64,000 nt of DNA from Margaritifera margaritifera (lineage: Eukaryota > Mollusca > Bivalvia > Unionida > Margaritiferidae), in NCBI GenBank assembly GCA_029931535.1, contig JAQPZY010001638.1:3806501-3870500 (forward strand), in the 5' to 3' direction. Positions 11,730 through 22,758 of the stretch are shown here, in pieces; the first letter of the stretch is position 1, and each line of letters starts with the position of its first letter. The notes below the pieces were generated by a model that had not been told where the DNA came from, did no database searches, and was given only the letters and a program-made list of their open reading frames with translations. A program made the translations under genes and the position numbers.

Positions 11730-12466
11730 CTTTTTTTTTATTTTTTGTTGATCGCGTTTCAATATTTGCTCAATTCTAAAAAACAGCTTTATTTGCTCTT
11801 TGTAATTCTTGTTCAAAAAACGTTCCTTGAATAATTGTTTCATCATTTAAATGTTTATTTTACACACAATTGGGTTTATATATCTGATATTTGGTATTTT
11901 AAACTATTCCTCGCTCCAGTTGGGGGTACATACTTTTTTTTTTAAAGTGAAATTCTTACCGCATCCCCTTTTTTGTATTTCCTTTTTCAAAAATAGAATC
12001 GCCACATAGATGCATAAAGCGAATTGTTCATTTTCATTTTTACTAGCCACTATTGGAGCCATTTTAATACTCCTGTATTTATTTATCATTGCTGGCAAAA
12101 CATCTAAATATTGATTTTTGTTGTTTATTGTGAAGAACTTCCACATTATATCGTTTAATGTTCGATTAAATCTTTCAGCAATCACAGCCTTACCTCGATT
12201 GAAAATATAATACATTTTTATGCTGTTATCATGCAATTAAAAAAAAAGTTTTGTTATAAAATTCAGTATCCTGGTAGACCTATACTTTTTCAGGCTTCCT
12301 CGCGTTATAATCGTTTTAAAGACATTGATTATATAATTTCCAGTTTTATTATGGATTGGTATGCTCCTTGCATATTTACTAAATGTGTTAATAACGTTTG
12401 ACAAATATTTATATCCTTTGTTACATTTACTAGGTGTTTTCTTATCGACTAGAGATCAACTGACCA
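11730..12466 (-). pseudogene. Retroviral-type (Polinton/Maverick-like) integrase relic with chromodomain-like tail
   Basis: On the minus strand the rve catalytic core is traceable through several frames. WSVDL (about 12466) carries the first catalytic Asp. NKGYKYLSNVINTFSKYA and IPIHNKTGNYIINVFK follow, and KAVIAERFNRTLNDIMWKFF marks the catalytic-Glu helix region. Next come LDVLPAMINKY and RSIKMAPIVAS. A C-terminal PNWSEE and IQGTFFEQELQRAN lead into a FRIEQILKRDQQK stretch that resembles the start of a chromodomain. This order matches Polinton-type integrases and the related host-domesticated genes. At least three frame changes and stops (for example just after WSVDL, and near 11803) make it non-functional. 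The N-terminal zinc-binding part is cut off exactly where the 41-bp array at 12489 begins. No polymerase or capsid gene is visible nearby. Confidence 0.75.
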
Positions 12467-12488
12467 TACAGATTCTATCTTATCAGTT

Positions 12489-12736
12489 ATAACGTGGCGT
12501 TGAGGGAACTTCCTGATTATTGGCTTATTATAACGCGGCGTTGAGGGAACTTCCTGATTATTGGCTTATTATAACGCGGTGTTGAGGAAACTTCCTGATT
12601 ATTTGCTTATTATAACGCGGTGTTGAGGGAACTTTCTGATTATTGGCTTATTATAACGCGGCGTTGAGGGAACTTCCTGATTATTGGCTTATTATAACGC
12701 GGTGTTGAGGGAACTTTCTGATTATTGGCTTATGCA
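12489..12736 (+). repeat. 41-bp tandem array, six copies
   Basis: Units begin at 12491, 12532, 12573, 12614, 12655 and 12696, with strict 41-bp spacing and only a few substitutions. Each unit holds 'taacgcggcgttgaggg' and 'gattattggctta', so an ATTGG (inverted CCAAT) recurs once per unit except where one copy reads 'atttgctta'. The array starts where the integrase relic ends. Confidence 0.9.
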
Positions 12737-12826
12737 ACTCCTTTGCGAAATGTGAAGACCATTTTGGTTCACTCAACGCCTTTTTTACTTTTATGATTTG
12801 CCCAACCCAAGCGTATGTTTTGCGCT

Positions 12827-12995
12827 AATAATAGGCCTTACAAAAAATTGTTTCAGTACTTTGGGCCAATAATAGGCCTTACAACGAATTGCTTCAGTAC
12901 TTTTGGCATGATAATAGATCTTACAACGAATTATTTTATTATTTTGGGCCTAATAATAGGCCTTACAACGAATGGTTTCAGTACTTTGGGTATTT
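12827..12995 (+). repeat. 41-42-bp tandem array, four copies
   Basis: Units start at 12827, 12868, 12910 and 12952 and share 'aataataggccttacaacga' plus 'ttcagtacttt'. The period is close to that of the neighbouring 41-bp array but the sequence is unrelated. It sits inside a 120-codon open frame that I judge fortuitous. Confidence 0.85.
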
Positions 12996-13137
12996 TTGTT
13001 ATCACACTGATCTTTGTTAGTGGAATTTTCATCTTAACACTGGTCATGTCGTTTGCATATCCAAATCCAGCTGGTTTATTTGCGGACCATTTTTCAATGG
13101 ATTACCTGGCTTACAGTATTTATAAGAAGGTATCGTC

Positions 13138-13297
13138 AATCCGCCTCTTGGGAAGAACCACCAACCCACGGGAATAGCCGCTTGCAAGCTTTCTCACATA
13201 CCCACATTGGTCGAGCCAAGACTTGAACCCACCCGGACAGAGGTGAGATGTGAGTGATCTCTAAAGGCGTCGACCTTATACCAATCGGCCCTGTCAG
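13138..13297 (-). mobile_element. tRNA-derived SINE, family S1, copy 1
   Basis: The reverse complement reads a tRNA-like head (ggccgattggtataagg, Box A-like; gggttcaagtcttggctcg, Box B-like), then 'tgtgggtatgtgagaaag' and 'cccgtgggttggtgg'. It is the inverted counterpart of 15768-15995. Several departures from tRNA folding and the shared non-tRNA body mark it as a SINE, not a tRNA gene. Confidence 0.75.
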
Positions 13298-14580
13298 AAA
13301 AGAATTTCCATGAATTCAAGATAAGACCATTTCTTCGTTTTAACTGCTGAGTGTTGAAACCATCTTCTTGAGCAATAGGATTTTCAAAGCAGCCATGTTG
13401 GCAGCCATTTTTGATGTAAGATCGGCATCATTTTCATTTAGGAGCAACAAGGCACCATTAGAAGACTTCTGGTGAAAACCTCAAGCTGATATGACCATCC
13501 ATTCAGGAGAATTAGTGACACGATTTTCAGAATCATTGTGGCAGCCATATTTGATGTCAGACCGGCATCATTTTTATTCAGGATCAACTAGATATCATAA
13601 TTAGTCTTCTGGTGAAATCCCCATGTTGATATGACTTTCGATTTAGGAGGAGTAGCAATAACAATATTTTCAAGATGGTTGCCAATGTGACCATACTAGT
13701 GTCAGATCGGCACCATTTTCATTTAGTACCAACTAGAGATCATAAGAAGTCTTCCATTGAAATCCTCATGCTGATATGACTTTCCGTTCATGAGGAGTAG
13801 CACTAACAAGACTTTCAAGATGGCTGCTGTGGTGGGCATATTAGATGTGAGATCATCAACACTTTCATTTTGGACAAACTAGACATCATAAGAAGTCTTT
13901 TAGAGAAAACCACATGTTGATATGACCATCCATTCAGGTGGAATAGCAATAACAAGATTTTAAAGATGGTCGCTGTGGTGGCCATATTGTATGTCCAGGC
14001 GGTACCATTTTCATTCAGGGCCAGCTAGACACCATAGAAAGTCTTCAGGTGAAAAACAACATGCTTATATGACTTTCCGTTCAGGAAGTGTAGCGATAAC
14101 ACAATTTTGAAGATGGCTGCCGTGGTGGCTATATTGGACGTAAGATCATCGTCCATTTTCATTTAGAAACAACTAGACATTATAAAAGGTCTTTTAGTGA
14201 AATCTCCATGTTGATATGACCATCCATTCAGGTGTAGCGATAACAAGATTTTCAAGATGGCCACTCTGGCTGGCATTATTGGATGTCCAAGCGGAACCAT
14301 TTTCATTTAGGGCCAACTTGATATCATACGAAGTCTTCTAGTGAAAACCCCATGTCAATGTGATTTTATGTGCAGGCGGAGTAGCGATATTGGATGTCTG
14401 AGCAGCACCATTTAATTTAGGACCAACTAGACCTTGTGATAAATGTATGTCTAAAGTTTCATGGCATTTCTCCAATAAGTTCAGGAGAAGTAGCAATAAC
14501 AAACTTGTGTTAACAGACGGATGATGGATGATGGACAATAGGTCATCCCATAAGCACTTCTGGTCTATGACTTTAAGTTA
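13298..14580 (+). repeat. Degenerate ~145-bp tandem repeat, block 1
   Basis: The anchor 'gatatgac' recurs at about 13488, 13628, 13773, 13919, 14066 and 14213, a spacing of 140-147 bp. A typical unit contains 'ttcaagatggc', 'ggcaccattttcattta', 'ccaactagacatcata', 'gaagtctt' and 'gtgaaaacccc'. Entry sequence 'gaatttccatga' and exit sequence 'ctggtctatga' recur in blocks 2 and 3. The whole is best seen as an internally repeated transposable element of a type common in molluscs. No conserved ORF. Confidence 0.85.
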
Positions 14581-14583
14581 AAA

Positions 14584-14930
14584 ACTGGGGCACTAATTGT
14601 GCTAACAAGATTGTGTCATACATTACTACAAGACGAAAAGGGCAAGAACCCTAACAAATATATCTGGGAGCAAAATAATTTGTCGATATGCACATCTTCA
14701 GGTGATGACTTTATTATTGACCAGGTGTCATGGCAATCCATAAAAAAACTGGGGACTAGTGCTAATGAGATTGTGTCATATACTGCTAGACGACAAAAAG
14801 GGCAATAACTCTAAAACAATTTTGGGTAGCAAAGTAATGTGTCAGTATGTGCATCTTCTTGTGATGACCGTAATATGGACTATGTTACAAATTACTGCAA
14901 ATGGCATATTATATGTCTGCCCTGTGTTTA
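14584..14930 (+). repeat. ~166-bp direct repeat, two copies
   Basis: Copies beginning near 14585 and 14751 share 'ctggggcacta', 'gattgtgtcata', 'aaaagggcaa' and 'atgtgcatctt'. A third, shorter echo lies near 17270-17300 ('ttgatatgtgcatctccatg'), so this module belongs to the same repeat complex as the 145-bp blocks. Confidence 0.65.
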
Positions 14931-14999
14931 ATATACCTCTATGTAAGAAATAGTAGGGCATGCTTGACTCTGGAGATTATTAAACAATGGGTCTCAATG

Positions 15000-15765
15000 A
15001 CCGGGACCTTTGGTCAAGGTGTGTGGTCTTGAACTAAAATTACTATGCACAAACCTTTACTTTCTTGTTGGACTTACCATGACCGAGACCTCTGACCTTT
15101 AGACCCCATAATTTATTGACTTCTTTATTTCCCTAAGTGCAAGCCAGCCACATTGTTTGGTCAAAGAACTTACTCTAAATACAAGTTATTCTAGAAAACC
15201 GAGTTTTCTTTGAGGCACAATGACCTTAGCTTTTGATCTTTTGACACCAAGGTCTCTCGACCTCTTCCATACTTTAAGTGCAAGCCCTCTATAAATTTCG
15301 GACAAAGTACGTGGTCTAGAACTAAAGCCATGTTTCTACTTTCAGTCACAGTGACATTGACCTTTGACCCCCAAATCAATAAGTTTTTGTTTTTTTACCC
15401 AATATGCAAGTCATCTACAAACTTTGGTGAAGATACATGGTCAAGAATTTAAATTTTTGTGCAGACCTTGACCTTTGACCATTTGATCCCAAAATCAAGA
15501 AGTTCATTCTTTACCCCAAGTGTAAGCAATATGCACAAAGTTTGGCCCACATCTGTGATGTAGAACTAATGTTATTGTGTGAAAACTATTTTTCTTCTTT
15601 CAGTCAAAGTGATCTTGACCTTTGACACAAAAAAAGAAAGGGTTTTCCTTAACCCAAGTACAAGCTATCGATAAAGTTTGGAAAGATATATGCTATGGAG
15701 CGGAAGTTATTGTGTGGAAATGGAAATGTTAATGGGCAGACTGGATCATAACACAATACATTCCT
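15000..15765 (+). repeat. Degenerate ~130-bp repeat carrying TGACCTTTGACC motifs
   Basis: About six units with the recurring order 'agt.acagtgaccttgacc', 'ttgacccc.aaatcaa', 'cttctt...ccc.aagt', 'caagcca.ccacaaagtttgg' and 'gaactaa..ttattgtg'. TGACCTTTGACCC at 15358-15370 is a perfect DR1 nuclear-receptor site on the minus strand; close versions lie at 15469-15480 and 15616-15627. The same family returns at 27060-27700 and, more decayed, at 30290-30480. No coding frame. Confidence 0.75.
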
Positions 15766-15767
15766 GG

Positions 15768-15995
15768 AGCCCAGGATGGCCGAGTGGTGTAAGGCGCTCG
15801 CCTTTATAGATCACTCACATATCTCACCTCTATCCATGTGAGTTCGAGTTTCGGCTCAACCAACGTGGGTATGTGAGAAAGATTGCCAGTAGCTTCCCGT
15901 GGGTTGGTGGACCTTCCCGGGTTCTTCCTCCACCATATATACTGGTCGCCATATATTGCCTGTCATGTGCTGAAAATTATCGTTAAACTCCACAA
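15768..15995 (+). mobile_element. tRNA-derived SINE, family S1, copy 2
   Basis: The head GCCCAGGATGGCCGAGTGG with 'taaggcgctcgcc' matches the Box A half of a tRNA-Leu/Ser-like gene; 'gtgagttcgagtttcggctc' is the Box B half. The body ('cgtgggtatgtgagaaag', 'cccgtgggttggtgg') matches copy 1 at 13138-13297 in inverse. The tail 'cgttaaactccacaaaacc' is the simple A/C-rich end typical of such SINEs. Long insertions between the halves exclude a functional tRNA. Confidence 0.8.
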
Positions 15996-16084
15996 AACCA
16001 AACCAATACACTCCTCTAAAATGGCAGAAGAATTCAACCTGGGGCTAGTTGCAATAATGATATTGTGTCTACAATGCTACAAGA

Positions 16085-17262
16085 CAAAGATGGCAATAAC
16101 TGATGCTCTACTGTCCGAAAAAAACATCCAGGAATGCAAGATAAGACCACTTCTTCCTTATAACTGCTGAGCGTTGAAACCATCTCTGATAGTCTTGAAC
16201 GATAAAATTTTTATATTAGCCACTGTAGCAGCCATTTGGATGTAAGATCAGCACCATTTTCATTTCAAACTGTACATCATTATTAGACTTTTGGTGAAAA
16301 CCTCATGCTGATATGACCATCCATTCAGGAGAATTAGTGGCAAGATTTTCAATATGTTCATTGTGGCAGCCATATTTGAGGTAAAAGAGGCACCATTTTC
16401 ATTCAGAACCAATTAGACGTCATAATTAGTCATCTGGTGAAAATCCCAGGTCAATATGACTTTCCATTTAGAAGGAGTAGCAATAACAATTCTCATGATC
16501 GATGCCATGGTGGCCATAATGGATGTCAAATCAGTACCAATTTCATTTAGTACCAACTAGACATCTTAATAAGTCTTCTGGTGAAAACCCCATGCCGATA
16601 TGACTTTCCGTTCAGGAGGAATAGCAATACCAAGATTTTCATATTAGACGTCAGATTGTCAGATTGGCACCCATTTCATTTACAACTAGGTAGACATCAT
16701 AAAAAGTCTTTTAGTCAAAACCCCATGTTGATATGACCACACATTCAGGAGTAGTAGTAACAAAATATTGGATGTCTTCGCAGCACCATTTTCATTTAGG
16801 ACCAACTAGACACTAAAAGAAGTCTTCTGGTGAAAACCCCATGTCAATATGACTTCTGTTCGAAAGAATAGCGATAACAAGATTTTCAAGATGGCTGTCA
16901 TGGCAGGCATATTTAACATCGGATTGGCACTATTTTCATTTAGGATGAACTAGACATCCTAATAAATCTTTCAATGAAAGCACCATGTTGATATGACCAT
17001 CCATTCAAGGGGAGTAGTGATAACAAGATTTTTTAACATGGCTGCTGTAGTGGCCATATTTAATGTCTGCATGAGCAGCACCTTTTTCATTTAGGACCAC
17101 CATAACCGTGCAGGAATGAATGTGTGTGTAAAGTTTCATTGCAATCTTCCAAGCAGTTTAGGAGGAGTAGCGATAACAAACTTGTGCTAATGGATGGATG
17201 GACAACGGACGTCGGGTAACAGGCCATCCCATATGCTCTTCCGGTCTATGAGTATTAGAGCT
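16085..17262 (+). repeat. Degenerate ~145-bp tandem repeat, block 2
   Basis: Same family and orientation as 13298-14580: starts with 'actgatgctctactg' and 'ataagaccacttcttcc', continues with repeated 'gatatgac..tccattca' anchors, and ends with 'gatggatggacaacggacg' and 'ggtctatgagtattagagct'. Units are unequal and some are deleted. Confidence 0.8.
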
Positions 17263-18472
17263 AAAATTTGCAGGAGCAAATTGATTTGTTGATATGTGCA
17301 TCTCCATGTGATGATCATAATATTTACTAAGTTTAATGGCTATTCATAGAAAAAAGACTTCCCAGAAACCCTTTGTGAAAAATGAGTGATTATGTAGGAC
17401 TAAGTATGAAAAAAGTTGAGAAAAATAGGGATATTTAATAAAGAAAAATAGTATATAAAATACTGAAAAAATAAAACCTTAACTTGACTTGCCTTTGTAA
17501 ACTTGAACCAAAGCATGCTCTTACTCACATACTAGATGTTTCTTTGATTCTCAGTATCTTCCTAAACACCCAGCTCCACACACCAGAGACATACCTGAAT
17601 TTGCTTTGCTATGGCTGTTCATACAAGTGTGTAATTGATTTTCAACATAAAATTGAAAGAAAGTAGGAATAGTAGGGCCATTTTTGGAAAAAGTAGGAAA
17701 AATAGTGAGTCTGGCAAAAAAATAGGAAAAATTAACGAAATTGTGCTGGATGGAAGGACAGATGGATAGACACAAGGCACACTATATACCCTGCTAGTAT
17801 AGAAGCAGGAGAATCAAATATTGCCTCTAAGACAAGGTTTTTATATATAAGACTTCTTTTTAAATTTGTGTCACTTAATCTCAAACAGCCGTATAGCAGA
17901 AATTATAAATTAGTGATATTTAACTGTAATCTTAACCTTGAAAACATGCCATGTTGTAAGTAACACATTCTGTGCTCATAATTAGGGCTGTCAAATTTAC
18001 AAAATTTTGCAAAATGTTTACACGTCAGTTAAGAAACCAAACGAATCAGTTTCAATGTGATCTTACATTTTCATAGTAGACTATAACAAAGGTGAATATC
18101 TGTAATAAGAAAATCAAAGTGATAATGAGACTCAGTATCATTGATATTAAAGAATAAGTATATCTGTTCCTAAAGTATATAAATATCTTGTTTAACAACA
18201 AGTTTATAAGTTTGTAACATTATACCCACATGTTTGAAAAATACCCACATGTTTGAAAAATACAAGTGGCATACAGATCAACTCAATGACAGACTTAGTT
18301 TTCCCGTGAAACCTAGTTAATTGCTGATTAAGCAGCTCATCACTGCAATTATTTCGGTAACAAGACTAATTGGATCCTTTATCCAAAACTAATTGCTACT
18401 CTAGATTAAAAATGTACTAATCCAATTTCTCTATTGACATGTATATACATACCACACAGCACAAGTACACTT
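17263..18472. other. Unassigned stretch with a 21-bp duplication
   Basis: AT-rich. 'tacccacatgtttgaaaaa' occurs twice in tandem at about 18220-18261. Nothing else recognised. Confidence 0.4.
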
Positions 18473-18788
18473 GATGCGGTCAATTTAAGAAAAGCAGCAA
18501 TGTTATATCAGGTGGTCACTTAGTATTACCAGGGGTGTCATCTCAAAACAGGTTAATAACAAGAGTGCCTCAAAGGGACTGATGCTCTACTGGCTGAAAA
18601 GAATTTCCATGAAATCAATATATGACCATTGATGCGGTCAATTTAAGAAAAGCAGCAATGTTACATCAGGTGGTCACTTAGTATTACCAGGGGTGTCATC
18701 TCAAAACAGGTTAGTAACAAGAGTGCCTTAAAGGGACTGATGCTCTACTGGCTGAAAAGAATTTCCATGAAATCAATATATGACCATT
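18473..18788 (+). repeat. Recent 158-bp tandem duplication at the edge of block 3
   Basis: 18473-18630 and 18631-18788 are nearly identical (a few substitutions, e.g. ttatatcagg versus ttacatcagg). Each copy contains the entry sequence of the 145-bp element ('aaagggactgatgctctact'). The low divergence, against the strongly degenerate body of the element, points to a young local duplication. Confidence 0.9.
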
Positions 18789-20036
18789 TCTTCCTTTTAA
18801 CTGTGGAGTGTTTAAACCATCTTTGATATTTGTAAAGAATAGCAAGATTTTCAAATAATTGTTGTGGTGGACATTTTGCATATTAACTTGGCACCATTTT
18901 CATTAAGGACCAACAAGGCATCATAAGAAGTCTTCTGGTGGAAACCCCATGTTGATATGACTTTTCGCTTTGGAGGATAAACGATAACAAGATTTTCAAG
19001 ATGGATGCCATGGTGGCCATATTCGATATCAGATTGGCACCATTTCTATTTAGTATCAGCTAGACATCATAAGATGTCTTTTTGTGAAAGCACAATGACG
19101 ATATGATTAGCCATTTTATTTTAGGAAAAATAGTGATAACACTATTTTCAAGATGACCCTCATGGCAATCATATTAGAAGTCAGATTGGCACCACTTTAA
19201 TTTATGACCAACTAGGCATCTTAAGAAATCTTTCAATGAAAACCCTATGATGATATGACCATTCATTCAGGAGAAATAATGATAAAACAAAATTTTGAAT
19301 GGCACCATTAGGACCAACTAGACATCATAAGACGTTGTTTAGTAAAAACCCCATGTTGATACGACAATCCATTCAGGAGGAGTAGTGATAAGAAAATTTT
19401 TAAAGATGGCCACTGTTGTGGCCATACTGGTACAGATTTACACCATTTTCATTTAGGACCAACTAGACATCATAAGAAGTCTTTTACTGAAAACTCCATG
19501 TTGATATGACTATCCAATCAGAAGAAGTAGCGATAACAAAATGTTCAAGATGGCTGCTCTGGCAGCCATATTGGCCATCAGATCAGCACTATTTTCATTC
19601 TGGATCACGTAGACATCATAAGAAGTCTTCTGGTGATATGACTTTCCATTCAAGAGGAGTACAACAACAATATTTTCAAGATGGCCACTGTGACAGCCAT
19701 ATTGGATATCAGATCGGCACCATTTCATTTAGGACCAACTGGACATAAAAATAAGTCTTTTAGTGAAAACCCCATGTTGATATGACCATTCATTCAGAAG
19801 GAGCAGCAATAACAAGATTTTCAAGATGGCCACTGTGGTGACCATATTGGATGTCTGAGCGGCACCATTTTCATTTAGGACCAAGTAGAAGATGGGACGA
19901 ATGTGTGTGTGTGTAAAGTTTCATGGCAATCCTTCAAGTAGTTTAGGAGGAGTACTGATTAAAATCTTGTGCTAACAGACAGATGGACGACAGACAATCC
20001 AATGAGGTCTTCTGGTCTATGACCAGTAGAGCTAAA
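18789..20036 (+). repeat. Degenerate ~145-bp tandem repeat, block 3
   Basis: Same family as blocks 1 and 2, with anchors 'gatatgac' at about 18953, 19503, 19634 and 19779 among others. Ends with 'gatggacgacagacaatcc' and 'ctggtctatgaccagtagag', close to the terminal wording of the other blocks. Two antiparallel short ORFs around 19506-19748 are by-products of the repeat. Confidence 0.8.
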
Positions 20037-20431
20037 AATGGCACAAGAAGCTTAGAAATTGTAGTATCACCCGTAGACAAGACTGACAAAGCTGACATTC
20101 ACTGTATACAACTTACCATAATTTACTGCATATCAGAATAAATTCAATATAAGAATTTATAAAAAGAAACCATGTAAAGGATTTAGCCAACACACTTTTG
20201 AAACCTTCCCCCTACAAGATGCCGAGGTCTCAGGTGATGTACACACATTGTGGCTAGTTTACAGTGCTGTTTTGCCATTTTATTTTCGCTTTCAAAGAAA
20301 ATATGGGAGTTTTGAAGCTGCAATTGGTTGTAGAGTCAAGGTTTTTTTAAAACAAAAAAAAAAACAACAAAAAAAAAGTTTCAGTGAAGTAATGTATGTT
20401 TGTGCTCTTATTCACTGTTGTGCCTGTACTA

Positions 20432-20478
20432 CAGTACAGCTCACGTGATTTTTCGGAACCCCACGCATCGCGGTGGGG
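20432..20478 (+). repeat. Left 47-bp terminal inverted repeat
   Basis: Identical over all 47 bp to the reverse complement of 24125-24171. Contains the palindrome CACGTG at 20442-20447. Confidence 0.85.
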
Positions 20479-21469
20479 GTGGAGAGTGAGTGGAGAGGAT
20501 TAAGAAAAACCCCTCCACCATCACTCCACACGTCCTGACGGAGTTGTCGCGGAGAATAGCCCTGCACACCATGCTCCCTCGCGGAGTCGCATCCAATCAC
20601 CACCGCGGAGTGGACGTGGTTTCGATAATATGGGCGTGGTTTACTGTTTATCACCCATGCAAGCAGAGGTTGAGATGGGGGGGGGGGGGGCACCGATTTA
20701 TCTACATCGTTATCCTTCTTGGGAGCAATTTGCTAACTTTTTGATACTGAAAAAAATGTAGTAATTCAGTTAATTATAAATATTTCCTTGTTCTAACGAA
20801 GATAATGTATGATACATAGTGCCAAATCATATTTTCGATGATGATAATGTAATGGCAATGCCTCGCAAACTGTATTAATACTACATTTTGCGCAAAATGT
20901 AATTTTTTTTTTCTTCAATACTATGTTATCGGAATCTAAACATGCATTCATATCCTTATTTCTTTTTCAGTAAACGCAATACAAAATTGTAATGATCATA
21001 TGAAAGTCAGTGATATTGTACTACCTGCAATGAAAAGAACGATAAACATCAAACAAATTAATAACAAAGCTGCAGTCATACCTGACTGAAGTGAAACAAA
21101 ATCGCACAAGTTCCAATGGTTATTCCATGCATGAGTACTCATTCACTTGTTTGTACGTTTTTTCCTGACATCCAATCGCTTAAATAAAGCATTATTAAGA
21201 TTTCACATCGTTATTTTATTTTAAACTGTACTAATTTGCATTAATTACCAAAGTAGCGGTTTTTTTAAAAATCACAAATGGCCGCAAAAGGTCATCCTAG
21301 ATACATGTAGTCGACACGTGCAAGTAACCTAGCACAAGTGAAGCCATCAGCACTGCTGACATTGACGTGTTAATTTCATGTGCTAACTGTAAACCTAAAA
21401 GTACAACAGCAGCGCTTCTGCGGGTTTGTTTTCTTTGCCATAGATCTGACAGACTTGCGCATCCGATGA

Positions 21470-21836
21470 AATTAATGTTTAACTTTTTCTTTTCTTTTCG
21501 TTTTCCTATTGCATAAAACAGAAAAATAATATGAATAATTTTAGATCATTAACTCTTCTTAGTAAAGCCCCCCCCCCCGCCCTCTCTCTCTCTCATAAAA
21601 TATGGAATCCAAATCACTACTGCACAAGTTATCGTAAACTGAAATGTGGAAAAGTTTGCAAGTGGTAAGAAAAGTAATACTGTACTAGACATTATAGCGT
21701 AATAGAGGGGAAAAAAAAGAAACAAATTTTCCCGTCCGTGGATGGAAATATAGTGACGATATGAACTACACACTATATGACATGGATAGAGGAGAGCTGT
21801 CATCGGTTGATAAATAATAATATCGGTTATTTTATC

Positions 21837-21875
<39 letters not shown>

Positions 21876-22630
21876 ATACAAAGCATGTTTGTGTAATTTT
21901 ACAAGCACATATAACCGGGGGGGGGGGGGGGAGACTGCGTGTCTGACCGCTAAATTGTTTTGTCTGTATTGTTTTCTGTATTGTTGTATGTGAATACTGT
22001 ACGTCTATATACTTCTATATCTTTATCACCAAGTAAACTTAGCTTCAGATGAAATTATTGTTTTACTTTTTACTTTTTTGTTCGTTTCCTATCGCATACT
22101 ATGCAAAATACAGAAAAATAATAAATAAAAGACCCCTCCCCACCTCTCTCTCTCTCTCATAAAATATGGAATCCAAAGCACTACTGTGCAAGTCATTGTA
22201 ATATATTACTATTATAAACCTTTTTTTTTTTTTTGTTATACATGCTTCAGTAAGAGTTTAAGTATTCCATGATTGGCTAGCTTTCTTCAATTAGCGGCCT
22301 CATCATTCACACTAAGCCAAAAAGATGTTCCTGCCATTCAAGTTTTTCGTGATTCTGCTTATGTTTTGAAGAGTTTTTCACTAATGCGAGTTTCAAAAAT
22401 AACGCTAAAATGCTTATTAATGTTAACCAAAGTTTTTCTTTTTCGCTGCTTGACATGTCGACATTTTTAGTCAGTCGTCAGAATTAAAATATTAAAATCT
22501 GACTGATTATAAATCTCAACGTACACAAACTGAAATCTGGAAACGTTCAGTAGTGGTAAAGGTAAAAAAGTAATAAAGTGCTAGACATTATAGCGTTATG
22601 GAGCAAAAAAGAAAGAAATGTTCCATCCAC
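21470..22630 (+). repeat. Internal duplication of the 3.74-kb element
   Basis: 21470-21715 is echoed at 22046-22200 and 22525-22615: 'gatgaaatta.tgttt', 'cctat.gcata', 'ctctctctctcataaaatat', 'ggaatccaaa.cactact', 'ctagacattatagcgt.atg'. Between the two later segments about 300 bp of unrelated sequence intervenes, so the second copy has been split. Confidence 0.6.
21841..21874 (+). repeat. (GA)n microsatellite
   Basis: Uninterrupted GA dinucleotide run. A poly-G run follows at about 21917-21931. Confidence 0.95.
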
Positions 22631-22672
22631 AGCACCGGAACTCCCAAGCACGTGCTCTAAAGTCGTGTGTGT

Positions 22673-22706
22673 GTTCATGGGCATCCACAGGAATTTTCGG
22701 GGGGTG

Positions 22707-22710
<4 letters not shown>
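22673..22710 (+). repeat. 'gggcatccacaggaattttc' interspersed repeat fragment
   Basis: Matches, in inverse orientation, 33600-33655 ('ggaaaaattcctgcggacgc' there). Both copies adjoin a G-rich run and a (TA)n tract, suggesting a short mobile element whose end attracts TA expansion. Confidence 0.55.

Positions 22711-22755
<45 letters not shown>
22710..22755. repeat. (TA)n microsatellite
   Basis: Uninterrupted TA run of about 46 bp. Confidence 0.95.

Positions 22756-22758
<3 letters not shown>

Noticed and set aside
12815..13177. 120-codon plus-strand open frame
   Set aside because: Spans the 41-42-bp array and shows no homology beyond the repeat.
15768..15850. tRNA-Leu/Ser gene
   Set aside because: Box A and Box B are separated by a long non-tRNA insertion and the unit recurs inverted at 13138-13297 with a shared body.
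21549..21908. 119-codon open frame on the minus strand with Ser-Leu repeats
   Set aside because: Produced by the (GA)n microsatellite and flanking GC-rich runs.
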